A stretch of 64,000 nucleotides of DNA from Luidia sarsii (GCA_949987565.1 OX465109.1:10990509-11054508), one strand, 5' to 3'; positions 1-18,939 are shown, numbered from the stretch's first letter. Made by a program: numbers and translations. The notes: generated from the sequence alone by a model not told the origin.

Positions 1-605
1 CCAAAACAACTAAAAAAAATATGGCTTTCATTCTGCCTTTGGGAAAGGTCCTGCTAGGATCGAAACATCAGGCCCTCCTTATTTTTGCTACTGGTGTTTA
101 CAGCTTGCTCACTTTAGTCAGTGAGCAGTTTGCAACATTTTTGCATATAACAGTTGGGCAAAAGTGCAGAAGCTTTTGAGCAGTGATAACCGTGTACTTT
201 GTAAGAGGGCTGCATGCGACAAAGTAGTTGTTCATCGGATGCAAACATCTGAAGAAATAGTTGCACATGCTTTATGGGCTGCAAACACTTTCCAATTTGT
301 AAGTCTTGGATTACTATCCTTGAGTTGCTATGATAAGAGAGCATGTGTGTGTCCTACAATGCCACAATGGTACAGAGCTAGAGTTATTGCTTTCTAAATT
401 GAACTGAAGCTCATTGGATTCTTTTTCAAAATGCAGTGTAACATTGAAAATCGAAGCCAAAGGCCTCCCCTTTTTCACATCTTCAACTTTAAAAAGGACA
501 AAAGAAAGAAAGACAAAGCTGAGGCCTGAGCCTAGGCAAGGTTTTGGAAGAGGGCCCTGGTCCAGGATGGAAAGAAAAAGCGATTGATCTTTGTCAAACC
601 CCACT
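1..605. other. 3' flank / possible 3'UTR of ARF copy A with dispersed repeats
   Basis: No gene seen. Positions 41-145 are a copy of the GGTCCTGCTAGGATCG family, with the GTCAGTGAGCAGTTTGCAACATTT tail. Positions about 418-565 resemble a second repeat found again at 60170-60295 in integrin intron 16 (shared TTTTTCAAAATGCAGTGTAA and AGGCCTCCC). No AATAAA signal is visible on the minus strand before the window edge. Confidence 0.5.
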
Positions 606-3177
<2,572 letters not shown>

Positions 3178-3254
3178 TCACCTGGCTGGACACAGCACTA
3201 CATGTACATGCAAGCAAGCACCACATGGATGCACATTAGAACACAGTGCAGACA

Positions 3255-3302
3255 GGTGGAGGGTTGGTTGGTTGGGTTGGTTGGTTGGGATGGGTGGGAT
3301 GC
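3255..3302. repeat. GGTTGGTTGG short tandem repeat
   Basis: Repeats of GGTTGGTT(G) on the plus strand inside intron 1 of ARF copy A. Runs of GG separated by TT are a typical two-tier G-quadruplex pattern. No gene content. Confidence 0.7.
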
Positions 3303-4609
3303 TTTCATGCTTGTTTAAACGGTCGGCTGAACGATCCTACCTCCCAACATACAGTAGCTTCTACAATGGGAAAAAAACCAACAGAGGAGAGGGGGAACAA
3401 GAACAACACAACATTCAGTATCAGACTATCAGACTTTTCATTCACAAGAGTGGTTTTTTTTTTATTTAAATGATTTGCTTTATTTGCCACTAGAAAAAGA
3501 ATACAATCAGTACAGCGGAATGCCCCTATAAAGAACATCCTGGGATTCATGAAAAAATTTTGTTACTGTATAGTGTCCCTTGAATAGGTAGGATTGATGG
3601 AACATGATTGCTGATGTATGTAGTGCTCAGACACAGCACTTGATGGTGATGATGTGCAATTGTGCCAAGAATTTTTTTTTTCAATTGTATCTGGAAAACA
3701 AAATGTAGATCTACATGTAGACTATACATTGTTCAAAACAGAGAAATACGGAAAAAGCGCACTTTTTAAGGCATACAATGTACATGTACATGTACATCAT
3801 CATTTTAAATATTTCAATTATCTTGTAAGATGGTGCTGTTGATACATGACATGTCTTTGATAAAATTAAGAAATTGTTAAGAAATTCTCGGTGACCAGAA
3901 ATCTGTCGGTGATGTCACAGGGAAACATTTCAACTTCGATTCATTCAAAACCACAAGAACTGGTTAGATTAGTAACTGCGACAAAGAGTAAGTGCTGTCC
4001 TGCACAGTACATTTGGTCAACATTCTAACAAACTATAGTTACTGAGCACATGAATTTCAAACATCAATGCAACTTTACAAGGTACATGCCAAAATTATTA
4101 AAAAAATTATTACACATTGACACAGAAAAAGAAACTAGCTAGTGTGTCCAGCCTGACACGGTTAGGCTCATGTTCTCGTAAAAAAAAGTTCAAATTTACT
4201 CCCGACTTGATTAGATGTAAAGTCTAAAGATAACTCAGCTACTAACAGTTAATTGTAAAATGAAATGCATGAAAAGTGTCATGGTAGGCTCTGAACAATA
4301 TTAAAAAATAATAATGAAAATTCATGACAAAATTTAAAGAACACCAAATGTGGGCACTGTTTACTATGTACTGCCACTGAGTGGTAGTACTGGTCTAGAC
4401 TTTTTACATACTGTAATTACTGTTACCATGGCATTAGGCATTACCTTCCTCCTGCTCCATACTGGTGTTAATGTACAAGTCTGTAGTATAGGCCTAACAA
4501 GTAGCAATAAATTATTAATATTATTAATGATTTCAAAGTACGTGTAAATATGGTGTAAATAATAAAATATGCATGTAGTGTAATAACTAATATACAAATT
4601 TATATACAT

Positions 4610-5640
4610 GTATCCTCCAATAACCGGTTTTCGACGGTATAAGGACTTTTCTTCAAACTGAACAATGTGGACGAAAGTATCACACTAAAAGAGGTCTCAG
4701 TCACTTTCTCCACACCACAGACTATTAGAATAATCATAGAGAAGGTAGATCAAGCCTGTCACTTCCGTAAGATTACCCGGTTTTGTTGACGTCCGCGGCG
4801 CACCGCGCAGTAAGCATCGTCACCTATTTTCGTCGGTGGTGTTTAGTAAGGTGTCCCAGTGCAGCCAAACGCAAAATAAATTCTTAAAATAACTCAAAAT
4901 GCTGTGTGCCACTGTAAAATTCTTCCCCGTAGGCCTATGTTTTTTTGTTGTTCATCTTTGGGTTTTTTTTTCGACACTGCTTCTAACACTTTCCTCAAAT
5001 CATTCATAATTTATGCTTAAAACGTATTGGTCTGGTTGATGTCTTCTTTTGTGACGTTTAAAAAAACTCCACAATCCTCTTTCTCACTGCTTCTTCAGTT
5101 ATGACCTTTCCCAATGTCACTCCAGAGACACATTTCCTCCTTCTTGGTACTTTCTCTAGCTGCCCTTTTATTTTTTTCATTTTTCATAAAAGCCTATTGG
5201 GCCATGTTACTTTTTGTATTTAAATAATAATAATAAAAATATTTTTAAAAATTATATAAGCGAGACGCCCTATAGGAGGCTCCATAGTTTTTACCCTGAA
5301 CGGACTGCCTCAAGTTGCGTGATATATTTTTTTCTACGGATGTTGGGGTTTATTATGGTACACTCAGATTTTTTTTAGGACCAACAATAAACAAAACTGG
5401 AGCTTCAAAGCAACTGCCAATTTTGTACCTAGGAAAAAAGACCCCAAAAGAGCAACTTTTTGAATCCCACGAGTTTGGCCAACTGGAAAAGCCTTAACTT
5501 TCCACATTTTCGGTGACTACGGACGGACAAGAGCAGGAAACCAACTGTAAGATACGAAGTCTGAGTTCGTTACACGGAGTTGTTTTCATCGTGCGATGTG
5601 AGTTAAAAGGCCTAGCGTCGAAAACGTGTACAGTCGAAAT
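4610..5640. mobile_element. ~1-kb TIR element, copy 1 (in ARF copy A intron 1)
   Basis: It is nearly colinear with 38837-39877, same orientation, high identity over about 1 kb. It starts GTATCCTCCAATAACC and GGTTTTCGACG; the other end carries CGTCGAAAAC, the inverse of the start. The last bases are degraded relative to copy 2. No transposase reading frame is seen, so it looks like a non-autonomous DNA element. Confidence 0.7.
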
Positions 5641-5944
5641 TGTACTACACTACACTACAGACAGTGTACCATAGAGCTACATGTACTGTACCTAGGCTAT
5701 ACTATTTTATAGTTTTACTGTACAAACTACTGTACTGTAGTACAACTTATCATAATTCTACAAATACTAGGTTACACTCACCAGTACAACTACAAGATAG
5801 TACAACTTACAAGTACACACTGTACAACCATAGACTGAGTGATGGAGGAATAAGACTTAACTTGTCTAAAGACGTACGAATACGAATACGAGTACGACAG
5901 TACGAGTACGAGGTGAAAGTCAAAACCGTGGGTAACGTGCTTAC

Positions 5945-6092
5945 CTCTTATCTGTGTCTCAGATTTCCAACCACAAACAACATGGACGAGTTCGTGTGGT
6001 TCGACCTGGCAGAGGCAAACCCGTTCAAAATCTGACACAGTCCAGCTTGTTTCATTTCACCCCAACATCAATGGCCGACGTGCTGAAGAAAA
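5945..6092 (-). other. Candidate 5'UTR exon of ARF copy A
   Basis: On the minus strand this segment opens with a pyrimidine run (TTTTTCTTC) followed by GTCGGCCATT and ends in GAG|GTAAGC, a good donor (GT at 5944-5943). The same arrangement lies upstream of the two other ARF copies. The acceptor that would join it to the coding exon starting at 3072 is not clear. The exon and its start site are inferred; RNA evidence is absent. Confidence 0.5.
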
Positions 6093-6158
6093 ATAAACTT
6101 GATTATTATTATTATAATGCAGGTCATACGTCAAAGGGTGACGTTCCGGCGGGCCAAT
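6069..6158 (-). promoter_or_regulatory. Candidate promoter of ARF copy A
   Basis: The core element occupies 6069-6092 (minus strand TTTTCTTC then ACGTCGGCCATTG). A half CRE (TGACGTT on the plus strand, 6139-6145) lies about 47-53 bases upstream of its 5' edge, and a CCAAT box (6154-6158) about 62-66 upstream. ARF copy B has the same three elements in the same order and nearly the same spacing. Position of transcription start is inferred. Confidence 0.5.
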
Positions 6159-6857
6159 CATCGAGCGGCATTGTCGATGAATATGCATGTTCTCTTCTTG
6201 GGGGACCCCCCGGCGAAAGAAAGGGTCAGGGAACGCCCTCGCATCTCGGTTTTTCGTGTTTTGAAAATGAGAGGAAGGGGTGGCATTTAAATTTTACTGT
6301 GTCAGTGAACTTTTACTATTGACACATCTATGAAGTCGCCGGATGTCCCTTTAACTAAGGGCACCGTAGAGGTGACTGTAGCGTAGGCCTACATTTACTT
6401 CTACCATTATCTATTGGCTGCAAACAAACTACCCTGAATTAATAGCATAAAAGTTTGCCCAAACTCGCCAAAGACACGACGTTACCCGATCTTAATGAGG
6501 TGGTTCATTTATAAATTAAGTGAAATTAATGCGACAGCATTAACACCCTCATTTAGAAATCAAATGGCGGGGGGGGGGTGAAGCATATGAAACTGTTTTA
6601 ACTTGAAAGCTGTCTCAAAATGCTTTTTTTTCCTTTTATTTGAACACATTCAGTCGATGTTTCTGTCTGACAAAAGCCACCTGGCCCAAGAATCATCAGC
6701 CGTCTGATCTCTAGCTCATTGGTCGTTTTCCTGTTCACACAAGCGAGCACGATAATTTCAATACTTCAGCATTGCAAATTAATTTAAAATCAAATATAAA
6801 ATTAACACTTCAGTTATTACACATGTTTACGACTTTTTAATAATCTAACATTTTAGT

Positions 6858-7140
6858 GGGCCCGGCGTTTCGATCCTAGCAGGACCTTTCTCTCAGTGTG
6901 TATGGATGTTTTGTTATAAATGATGCTCCCTAAAACTTTGAGCAAGACCAAAAAAATCCAGGTTTTAAGAGAAAAATCTAAGGCTGATAATTTGGTTGAA
7001 GTGAGGAAAAGGGACATGCCTTTGAGAAAGGTCCTGCTAGAATCGAAACGTCAAGCCCACTAAATTTTTAGATTTGCATTTTGGTACTTTTAGTCAGTAA
7101 GCAGTTTGCAACATTTGTGTATATCACTTTTGACTTATGA
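6858..7140. repeat. Inverted pair of the GGTCCTGCTAGG repeat flanking a 123-bp insert
   Basis: The left arm reads GTTTCGATCCTAGCAGGACC (6866-6885 region); the right arm (about 7023-7052) is its inverse and continues into the AGTCAGTAAGCAGTTTGCAAC tail. The enclosed sequence 6897-7019 recurs directly at 7263-7385. Confidence 0.7.
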
Positions 7141-7262
7141 ATAACATGACATATTTGTTCTGTTTGTTTTTAATACTACAGTTTATTCATGTTCAATATA
7201 ATCAAAGTACAATGGTAAGGTAGTAGTAAACAGTAAAACTAATGACAGATCCGGGGACAGCA

Positions 7263-7385
7263 GTGTGCATGGATGTTTTGTTATAAATGATGCTCCCCAA
7301 AACTTTGAGAAAGACCAAAAAATCCAGGTTTTAAGAAAAAAAACAAAGGCTGCTCATTTGGTTAAAGTGAGGAAAAGGGACATGT
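7263..7385. repeat. Second direct copy of the 6897-7019 sequence
   Basis: Both copies contain GATGTTTTGTTATAAATGAT, AAAACTTTGAG and AGTGAGGAAAAGGGACATG, with only scattered differences. Offset is about 366 bases. No coding potential is seen. Confidence 0.75.
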
Positions 7386-7399
7386 GCTATACAAGATGC

Positions 7400-9750
7400 C
7401 CAACCAAAAAGTTGGACTAATCAGTTTTGCACTTTTGGTTGCTTGCTTTTTTTGTGAAACTTACATTTAAATACTGAAGAAAAAACACTTGAGAGCACAG
7501 AGAATGCACATCGTATAAAGGCCGCGAAAAAAAAAATACAAAATGAGCATGAGAAACCTTGTTATACACAAAATGGGTTGAAATCTACATTGTCAGTGCA
7601 ATTTCTGTCAAAAAAAAATGATTTGGTTTAATCCAAGATCAACAAAGTCCAGAAGTTTTCTGTTTCATTTCTCTCTCTATTCCCATTAAATAAAACCAAA
7701 AAAATTTAATAACAATTGTCGTTCACACAAAAATCTACCTTGGAAATTTTTTTAGGCAAACCTGACAATCAAAAATGAATGCCACATTTAAGTGATCACT
7801 TTCCCCCATACAAATAAAATATTCTACCAATACTGCATTTTGCTCAGACCATGCATGTTCAACCGAGAAGTCCTTGTGGAATTGTGGACATAACGGACTC
7901 AATTTTATATTTAAACAGACACACCCCAAAACACCCAAACCAAAAATTTCTACAGATTACATGTACTTGTATATTATGCGGTCTGGTTACAATGTGTTAC
8001 ATACAATTAATATACATGTATACTGTAGGCACGTGTACGGTGACTATTATACTGTACATGTGGTATACTGAGACCAGGCCGGAAGGTAAATATCTGTTTT
8101 GTGTGGGGATTTCTTTCTTCTTTTTTTCAGCGCAGAATACCTTGAAAAATAGCGAGGAAACTGGCAAGGTGAGTCCAACATCATGACATCCACTGAAACA
8201 GATAATGTATTTGCCATTTTCGTTTGCTTAAGATTATTCCAAGCACACACAAAGAAGGTTTTTATTCCAGGATTTCCACTTCACAGTGGCCAGTGAAAGG
8301 AGGGGGATGAAATTATTCAGAAATGATCACATTCTCTTTCAAGGGCATAAACCCAGTCGTGTGAAATTTTAATGTTACACAAGGAAAATCCAAAATCCCA
8401 TGTTTGTCAAGATGCAGCAGGATCATCCGCACCCCTAAGCTATGAATTGTGCTTTTCTTTAAAGTGAAATATACAAAAGCCAATACATGTATAGATGGGG
8501 CCGGCGCCAGTAGGTGCCTTAGTCTGGTACCAGTGAGTGACATCCCCTATTTGCCTTTAAAATAACCTGCCCATACCGTGTCCTGGGAACTAGATATAAA
8601 ATAAATAACACAGGCAAATAAAACCTGAAAAAATACACACAGAAAACCAGATGCATTCACTGAGCCATTTTATATGGAGGACTACGTTGATGAATTTTAA
8701 TACCACAATTAATGTACTTTTTAAATTTCTCTTTTTTTTCCGGTTTCTTTTTGTTAACTTTCTTTTCAGAGCCACCAGCTGTTGTGTTAAGGACTTTTTG
8801 CCTACATAATAAATCATGCAAAAACTGGTGGACTGCAGACCGATGGAATCAACTCATCATTCAGGGATCAAAATCAGAATGCAGCTCGTTAACATAAACC
8901 TCACAGTCAAGGTGAGGTTGTACCAAGAAATAAAAAAAATAATAAACACGAAAAAACTGCAACCGGGAACTGAATAACGAAATACATTTCCTAAGCATCT
9001 GTGTATCAGGCAAATTTACAGGGTGGCTCCTATGTAATACAGCTATTTTACTGAGAGAAAGAAGAAAAAAATTGAAAAAAATAAACAAAAACCAGAACAA
9101 AACTAACCAGATATTGGAAAGTGACCCCCTCTACAGCTTGGAATGCAAAGGTTTAACGTTTTATGAGTATATTTATATTTATAAATTTAGCAGCGTTCCA
9201 CCCAAACATGAAGAACAGAGATCTCACAGTGTGTGATGGAAATTTTTTTGTTAATCACAAAATCAGTTTCGGCCAATTCAGAACACTTCCTGTTTGCCGT
9301 TAATATCCTTTTAAAAACTTATCTGAGGGGCCACCGTACCATCAATTAGATTACACTGATCAAAAAAGTGATCAATCATAAATTACAAAACAAACTAAAA
9401 AAAAAAGAAGACTATAAGTGCAGAAACTGTGACAAAATATCAACGACAGACAGAGAGATGGACAGACAGGAAGACTACAGCACTCTCAAAGAAAAACAAG
9501 TGGCTGAATGTTGCTCCTTCCAAAATGGGAAACTATGACAATAAGTTACTTCCTGGTATTAAAGCTGGATACATACATTTACGACAAGTGGGTAGAATTG
9601 GGGACAGGTTACCAGTGAAAACACAAAAGCTCTGTACCGTTTCCGCTGGTAGTCTGTCCATCGGCATCGCAAGGCCCAAGGTATGTCCAAGTAAGAGAAC
9701 TTTACACCAAGACAGCCAGAGTAGCTATACCATGCCTGTTACAGCAGATA
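7400..9750. other. Intergenic sequence without recognisable gene
   Basis: AT-rich, between the start of ARF copy A and the 3' end of copy B. Short frames only, none resembling a protein family. Contains homopolymer A/T runs and a few short TACATG units near 7960-8060. Confidence 0.5.
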
Positions 9751-9752
9751 TC

Positions 9753-10255
9753 GGGATTAACTAAGCCAGACACGCCTTGTTTACTAAGCCTGTCAGAGCT
9801 GATTGAAAAAAATGGAAAAGACAACTTTGACTGGACCGGATTTCAACCCAAGACCTCTGGTTTTGTGTACCAGCGCTCTTACCAGCTTTTCAGACCTTAG
9901 ATGGTAGCCATCCCAATCAAACTTGGTTATCAAAGCCAGTCTGAGCTGCTTTACTAAGCAAGTCAGAGCTGGTTAACTAAGCCAGTCTGCGCTGGTTATC
10001 TAAGCCAGTCTGAGCTGGTTTACTACATCTAGCCAGTCTGAGCTGGTTTACTAAGCCAGTCTGAGCTTGTTTACTAAGCCAGTCTGAGCTGCTTTACTAA
10101 GCCAGTCTGAGCTGCTTTATTAAGCCAGTCTGAGCTGGTTTACTACTTAGCCAGTCAGAGCTGGTTTCCGAAGCCAGTCAGAGTTGGTTTACTAAGCCAG
10201 TCTGAGTGGTTAACTAAACCAGTAAGAGCAGCTAAACCAAGTCAGTCAGAGCAGC
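9753..10255. repeat. 22-24-bp minisatellite (AGCCAGTCTGAGCTGGTTTA), interrupted by a SINE
   Basis: About a dozen imperfect copies of ACTAAGCCAGTCTGAGCTGG at 9930-10255. Related units already occur at 9753-9800 (ACTAAGCCAG, ACTAAGCCTGTCAGAGCTG), and a tRNA-SINE in reverse orientation sits between the two blocks. Lies just 3' of ARF copy B. Confidence 0.85.
9803..9925 (-). mobile_element. tRNA-derived SINE fragment
   Basis: On the minus strand it carries the family signature: degenerate box A (GTAAGAGCGCTGG), then CCAGAGGTCTTGGGTTGAAA as box B, then CCGGTCCAGTCAAAGTTG and a GAAAA-rich tail. Inserted in a minisatellite array. Confidence 0.75.
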
Positions 10256-10370
10256 CACCCATCTAGTTGATGTTCAATTTCTGGCAAATGCTGTAGGACC
10301 TGACAGAAATCAGGAACTTGGGCTAAATAGGAGATCACCTGTGTACTTCAGTTCTTTTCCAGTTGTTACT

Positions 10371-10405
10371 TTTTTTTTTTTTTTTTTTTTTTTCACTTTT
10401 TTTTT
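10371..10405. repeat. Poly(T) tract
   Basis: A run of T interrupted once by CAC. It lies 3' of ARF copy B, where the transcript strand would read poly(A). Possibly the tail of a retroposed element; otherwise simple repeat. Confidence 0.7.
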
Positions 10406-10583
10406 GCTAGGAATTCTGACACGTCAGGATACATCCCAACCCTCGGAAAAGGTGCATTTCCACCCTCAAAAAAATCTTTTAAAAAAAGAGGGAAAAAAAT
10501 AAACCAGGAAAAAGAGTGACCCTTATCTGCACACGATGGTCCAAGACTTTTTTTTTCTTGTGCCTGAATTTAGTTTTTCTTAT

Positions 10584-14395
<3,812 letters not shown>

Positions 14396-15329
14396 TCAGT
14401 TCCTGTATAGACAAAACTGGTCCACCTAATGCGATGCACTGGTGTCTTTGGTATTCTTGGCTGTGAATGTAAAATAAATAAAAACAAATAAAAATTAAAT
14501 CCAGAAATACTGAAACATCAAAGTAAGGAAGCCAGATCCTGGCACTTGAATTTAAAGATGTCCGTCGTTGACAGAAACATCAAAAATTCAAACACTTGTT
14601 TATAAAATATATTCTGAAGGAAGGGTAAATTTTGCCGTCACCGACATTCTTCTAAAAAAGATATTTTGCCGTTCTCTAATTCTGATTTTTTTTTTCATGA
14701 CGTCATGCCGGCCTTTTTGCAGTAAACATAATTTTGCCGGAAGTCGTTCCTGCTGATGTTTATTCTGTCACCAGTCAGCATGACATAATGACAATTGGCT
14801 AATCACAGTACAGAACGGCAAAATAGCATTGGCAAGAATGCCAGTGCCGGCAAAATATACATTTCCAGAAAAAAAAGTAAAAGCAAAAAAATATATTTAT
14901 TTAACTAAGTGTAACTGTAAGGCCTACTCAGTACTGTAAAGTGTAAGGCATGCCAGCGTAATGAAATCTGATTCAGTTAAAAACTGCAGAATTTACTTTC
15001 AAATGGTGGCAGTTTATTTACATTTTGAGTAATTATACTGGGGGCGGTCTCTTAGTCTTAGAATCGGGGGGACAGTTGACCGTTTGGGATCCCCTAACAC
15101 TAACACTACAGTAACACTAACACAATTTTATCAAAACGGTCACTCCCTTCGCCAATGTATGGGTGCACGCATATCGGGGGCGAAATCCTCAAAGGGGTAA
15201 GGCGTAAAGCCGTTGCTTGCTACGGCAACCAATGAATTCCATTTGGGGCGAGTTGGCAGGCCACCGAATCGAAACCACCTTCTTCGTGTCGCCGGAAAAG
15301 CCATGAAATACCCCGACATCGTGACTTAC

Positions 15330-15493
15330 CCAAGCGATGAAAAACAGTGTTGCTCGTCACGTACGTATCATGGGGCGCACGGAACGGTCCGGGTTCATTC
15401 GAAAAAGCGGCAATTTCCGTCGACTTTGCTCGGCGTAGCCACGGCGTGTCCAAACCCGGCAAGGCAATCCTCAATGGCCGACGTGGAAGAAAA
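15330..15493 (-). other. Candidate 5'UTR exon of ARF copy B
   Basis: Minus strand: begins TTTTCTTCCACGTCGGCCAT and ends TTGG|GTAAGT (GT at 15329-15328), a consensus donor. CpG-rich, unlike surrounding DNA. A fitting acceptor upstream of the coding start is TCTATACAG (AG at 14404-14403). Short open frames in the segment show no similarity. Exon structure is inferred. Confidence 0.55.
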
Positions 15494-15558
15494 TTCGTTG
15501 TAGCGATTATTGTGCAAGGGAGACACGTCATGTCGTGACGTCACGTAGACTGACCAAT
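15472..15558 (-). promoter_or_regulatory. Candidate promoter of ARF copy B with CRE and CCAAT box
   Basis: A perfect palindromic CRE, TGACGTCA, at 15536-15543, and a CCAAT box at 15554-15558. They lie about 43-50 and 61-65 bases upstream of the 5' edge of the TTTTCTTCC...GTCGGCCATT element (15493-15472). The region is CpG-rich. Same order and spacing as at copy A. ATF/CREB and NF-Y binding is inferred from the motifs. Confidence 0.55.
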
Positions 15559-17044
15559 GGCCTCGCGAGAAAAATCGTAATATGCATATTCATTACCTGC
15601 ATCGACACGCATCAGAGAAGAAAATGGGGGAGTCAACAGAACGTCCCGGAAGTTTTTTTATCCCAATAATTTCAACCTTTTCAAGCGAGTCGATGTTCTA
15701 TGATTGGGTCCCAGTCTACAAAATTCTAAGTCTGTGAAAACAGACTGCCATTGATTCAAATATAATTGGTTCAATCAAAGCAGAACAATGAAGTGATTAT
15801 CCAATACGAATTAATTATTTTGAGTTGATTGAGTGTGTTCCGATATCTATTATAGTTCTTTCTGGAAAACGTTAAAAGTTGTAATCGAAAGGTGATCTCA
15901 GCATGCTGTCACCAAGAAAACCCCAATAAGACAAACTGACAGAAGGGACACAATACATCAACAATCAAGGCAGGAAGCAATACATGATTACATGTTTTGT
16001 TTTTTGGCGAATTATTTTATTCATTTTTAATTATCCCATATACAACAGTCTCATAAAATGATGGAAATCTTGAAAACATGCCTAGCTCTTTCCATCACCA
16101 CATGATAAGGGTTTCCAGGTTTCCTCCATATTTCAGTTAATTTATTATCCTCGGCTGATATCTGACCAGATGTTCTTTCTGAGGAATGTTTATCTGCATC
16201 AACCTATGTCTCAGTGCAGTGAGCCGCATTGCTACCATGACAACAGCCATTGCCATAGCCGTGCATTTGTACAGGAAACTCCATACAAGGGCCACTTCCA
16301 TAGAGCAGCTTAAAGCACCAAATCTTCCTCAAGCAGGAAAAACTGCCAGCATGAATTCCTTAATTCTCTTTAATTATTATTATTATTTTTTATTTTTTAT
16401 TTTTTTTTTTTTTGGGGGGGGGGGGTAAACGAATAGAAAGCAACAGTAAACAGCATCACATGAAAGTATGGTTGGCAACCGTTGGCTGGTATCCAGCTTA
16501 AAAAAGATTCGTTTTCAGGCTAAGCAGATTTTTGTGTGCTTAAGCAGCTCTATGAAATTAACCCCTGGAGCAATGTCACAAAGAAACTGGTCCCACAGTC
16601 AGCCTTCAGATAACGGGTGAGAGGTAAACTGTCTCATATAAAAAATCCGGTGGGAACGTAAGATTGAGTCTGCCTTGAAATTTGGAACAACTTTGACCAC
16701 CCAAAGTTTGCAACATGCAAACCTAGATAAAAAAAAACACAATAACTTCATACTATTACTAATTACAACCTTTTCCCTTCCAAAACAAACATAAAAAAAA
16801 TAGATAAATTCAAAGCTAAAGAAAACAAATCACGATTTTAACAAAATAAATTTACTGCATTTGTACAGCTGGCTAGATTGCAATTATTACGTAGTGTGGG
16901 ACAGCCATCATCCATGCCTTGTTGCAAACACCATTATTCACAATAATTAATTTTGTACATCCAACCTTTTGCTAAAAACTGAAGATCTGAAAAGTAAAAA
17001 CAAATGGGTCAATAGGTTTGGGAAAGTAGCTGTAGGTAAGATAA

Positions 17045-17215
17045 CAATTTCAAGGTTTGCATGGTGGAAGCACCAAGGGGTGGATTTGTGATGACACCAT
17101 GAAACACACTCACTCTTTTGAGACAGAGTGTTGCTCTGAAAAGAACCGGTAAGAGCTACTAACTCTTTCCAGTGTTTCAATGTTTTACATGGTGTCACTA
17201 CAAACGTTTGACTTA
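17045..17215. mobile_element. MITE-like element, GTGACACCATGTAAAAC family
   Basis: Left part GGATTTGTGATGACACCATG, right part CATGGTGTCACTACAAACG, mutually inverted, with CACTCTTTTGAGA inside. Same family as 13932-14062. Confidence 0.6.
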
Positions 17216-17460
17216 ACTGTAGGTAACTTTGTGTAGGTGCATTTTTCGTGCAAAGAACTTATGTGGATCTGAAAAGATCCCAGGAACACCAAAGTTAGAA
17301 TGAAATTTGGTGCCAGGAGTGGAATATCAGGTTCTCATAATGCAGGAGTTCTGGCTTTGGGGTTATTTCAGTCATGAGCAGTTTGGCAACATTTTTGTAG
17401 AATATAAAACTAGAAAGATCTGGGAATAAAGTAAAAACCTATTGTGAACTTTTGAACAAT

Positions 17461-17594
17461 TTTGAAAAATGGCAAAACAAAATTTCACTGAACCAGCACT
17501 TGAACCCGAGACCTCTGGTTTAGCGTACCAGCACTCTGGTACGCAAAACCAAAGGTCTCGGTCCAATCAAATTTTGTTTGCCATTTTTCAAAAA
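17461..17594. mobile_element. tRNA-SINE in palindromic (tail-to-tail) configuration
   Basis: Left arm TTTGAAAAATGGCAAAACAA...CCGAGACCTCTGGTTT...GCGTACCAG; right arm CTGGTACGCAAAACC...GGTCTCGG...TTTTGTTTGCCATTTTTCAA. The arms are inverse copies of the SINE box B and tail region, about 60 bp each with one ~12-nt difference. The box A halves are missing. Confidence 0.75.
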
Positions 17595-18939
17595 TATTCG
17601 GTATTAATTAATATATTTATTTGAATTTATTTTACAAATAGAAAAAAAAAAAAGTTTTTGATTCGTAATCGAATGGCTTGGGAAGTAAAACTGTGTTTCG
17701 ACTAACAATGTATTTCAATAAAATTCTTAAAAATACCCCTTCCCAATAAAATTAGTTACTGTATACATCAAAAAGTATTGCAAGATGTACATAAATTATC
17801 AGTGTCAGGACAACAGAGCCATTCATGGTTCCTTGGGTATTTCGTGCCCTTGACCTTTTGTTTCGATTCTCATCTTATGGTACAACTCTTTGGGCTGGTT
17901 GACCTCCATTCAACATTGCATATATCCCTCTTTCAAAAGGGCTTTCAAGGGTCGCATCGACCCCCAAAATAAAGGTAAATAATTTTGTCAAAGACTTACA
18001 GGAAAAACTTACTGGCAAATTGAGAAAAAGGCAAAGAAAACAGCATGTTCAGTGCTTAGCCCGATAACCTTGTGATTTGTGTAGACGGGAACGTACCCGT
18101 AATTCAATTAGGCTGTCCTTCCACATGCTAAGGGTAGTCAGTACTATATACTCATCCCTTTGCCTGGTGGTTTGTGTGGATGAGAAAGCAATTCAATCAG
18201 GGTTTGCCCTACACCAAAGTGCAGTTAGCACTGTTTGCTCAGTGCTTTTCCCGAATACATGCTCCAACATGTTCAGTTTGTTCGTCTGAAACCGAAAAAA
18301 ACTTAACCTGGAGCCTTAGTTCGGTGCAACACTAAAACGACAATCTACAATGGGTAATTAACAGTCAAAAAGATTAAGGATATCAGACTAAAAGGAATCA
18401 TTGGCTTTCCTTCCCCTGACTGTGCATGTCCTTGTCACATTGCCTTTGAGAAAGGTCCTGCTAGCTAAAGGAGATCATTGAGAGAGAAACATAATAAGAG
18501 GCACAATCTGAATTAAAATTTATAAGCAAATCATTTGTTTTTGCATGTTCAAACACAGTGGTCCACGTCTTTGCTACAAAAGAACAGCTAGCAAGGAATG
18601 TTCTTCTGTGGCATAAGGCATTCTATTAACAAGCACTGGCCTCTTCGATGAAAACGATGCTCAAGATTAAACACGAAAAGATTAAAGAAAACGCAAGCAA
18701 AGGTGGCTAATTTTCAATGCAATTTAAGAGATACCATTTCCCAAGACTAATGATAAATCTAGCAGGTTTACATGTATAAATGGATAAAAAAAAATTGTCT
18801 GAGATTTTGACAGTCATAGGTTATAAAAATAATAATTTTTGATGCCCCTTTTTTTCTTCTATTATGATCAAAAATGAAACCCCAGGCAAGCTTTTAATGA
18901 CTAGTTCCTCTGTGCCAAGCACATCCCAGACTACTTTAC

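Larger units (their letters stand above)
15660..18930. other. Intergenic sequence between ARF copies B and C, repeats only
   Basis: No gene recognised. It holds a MITE end at 16470-16566 (inverse of GGTTAATTTCATAGAGCTGC), a T- then G-homopolymer stretch at 16375-16426, a MITE at 17045-17215, a palindromic SINE at 17461-17594 and one fragment of the GGTCCTGCTAGG family near 18440-18462. Confidence 0.5.

Noticed and set aside
9429..9764. A 111-codon plus-strand frame
   Set aside because: Composition and lack of similarity fit chance; it runs into the minisatellite and has no splice context.
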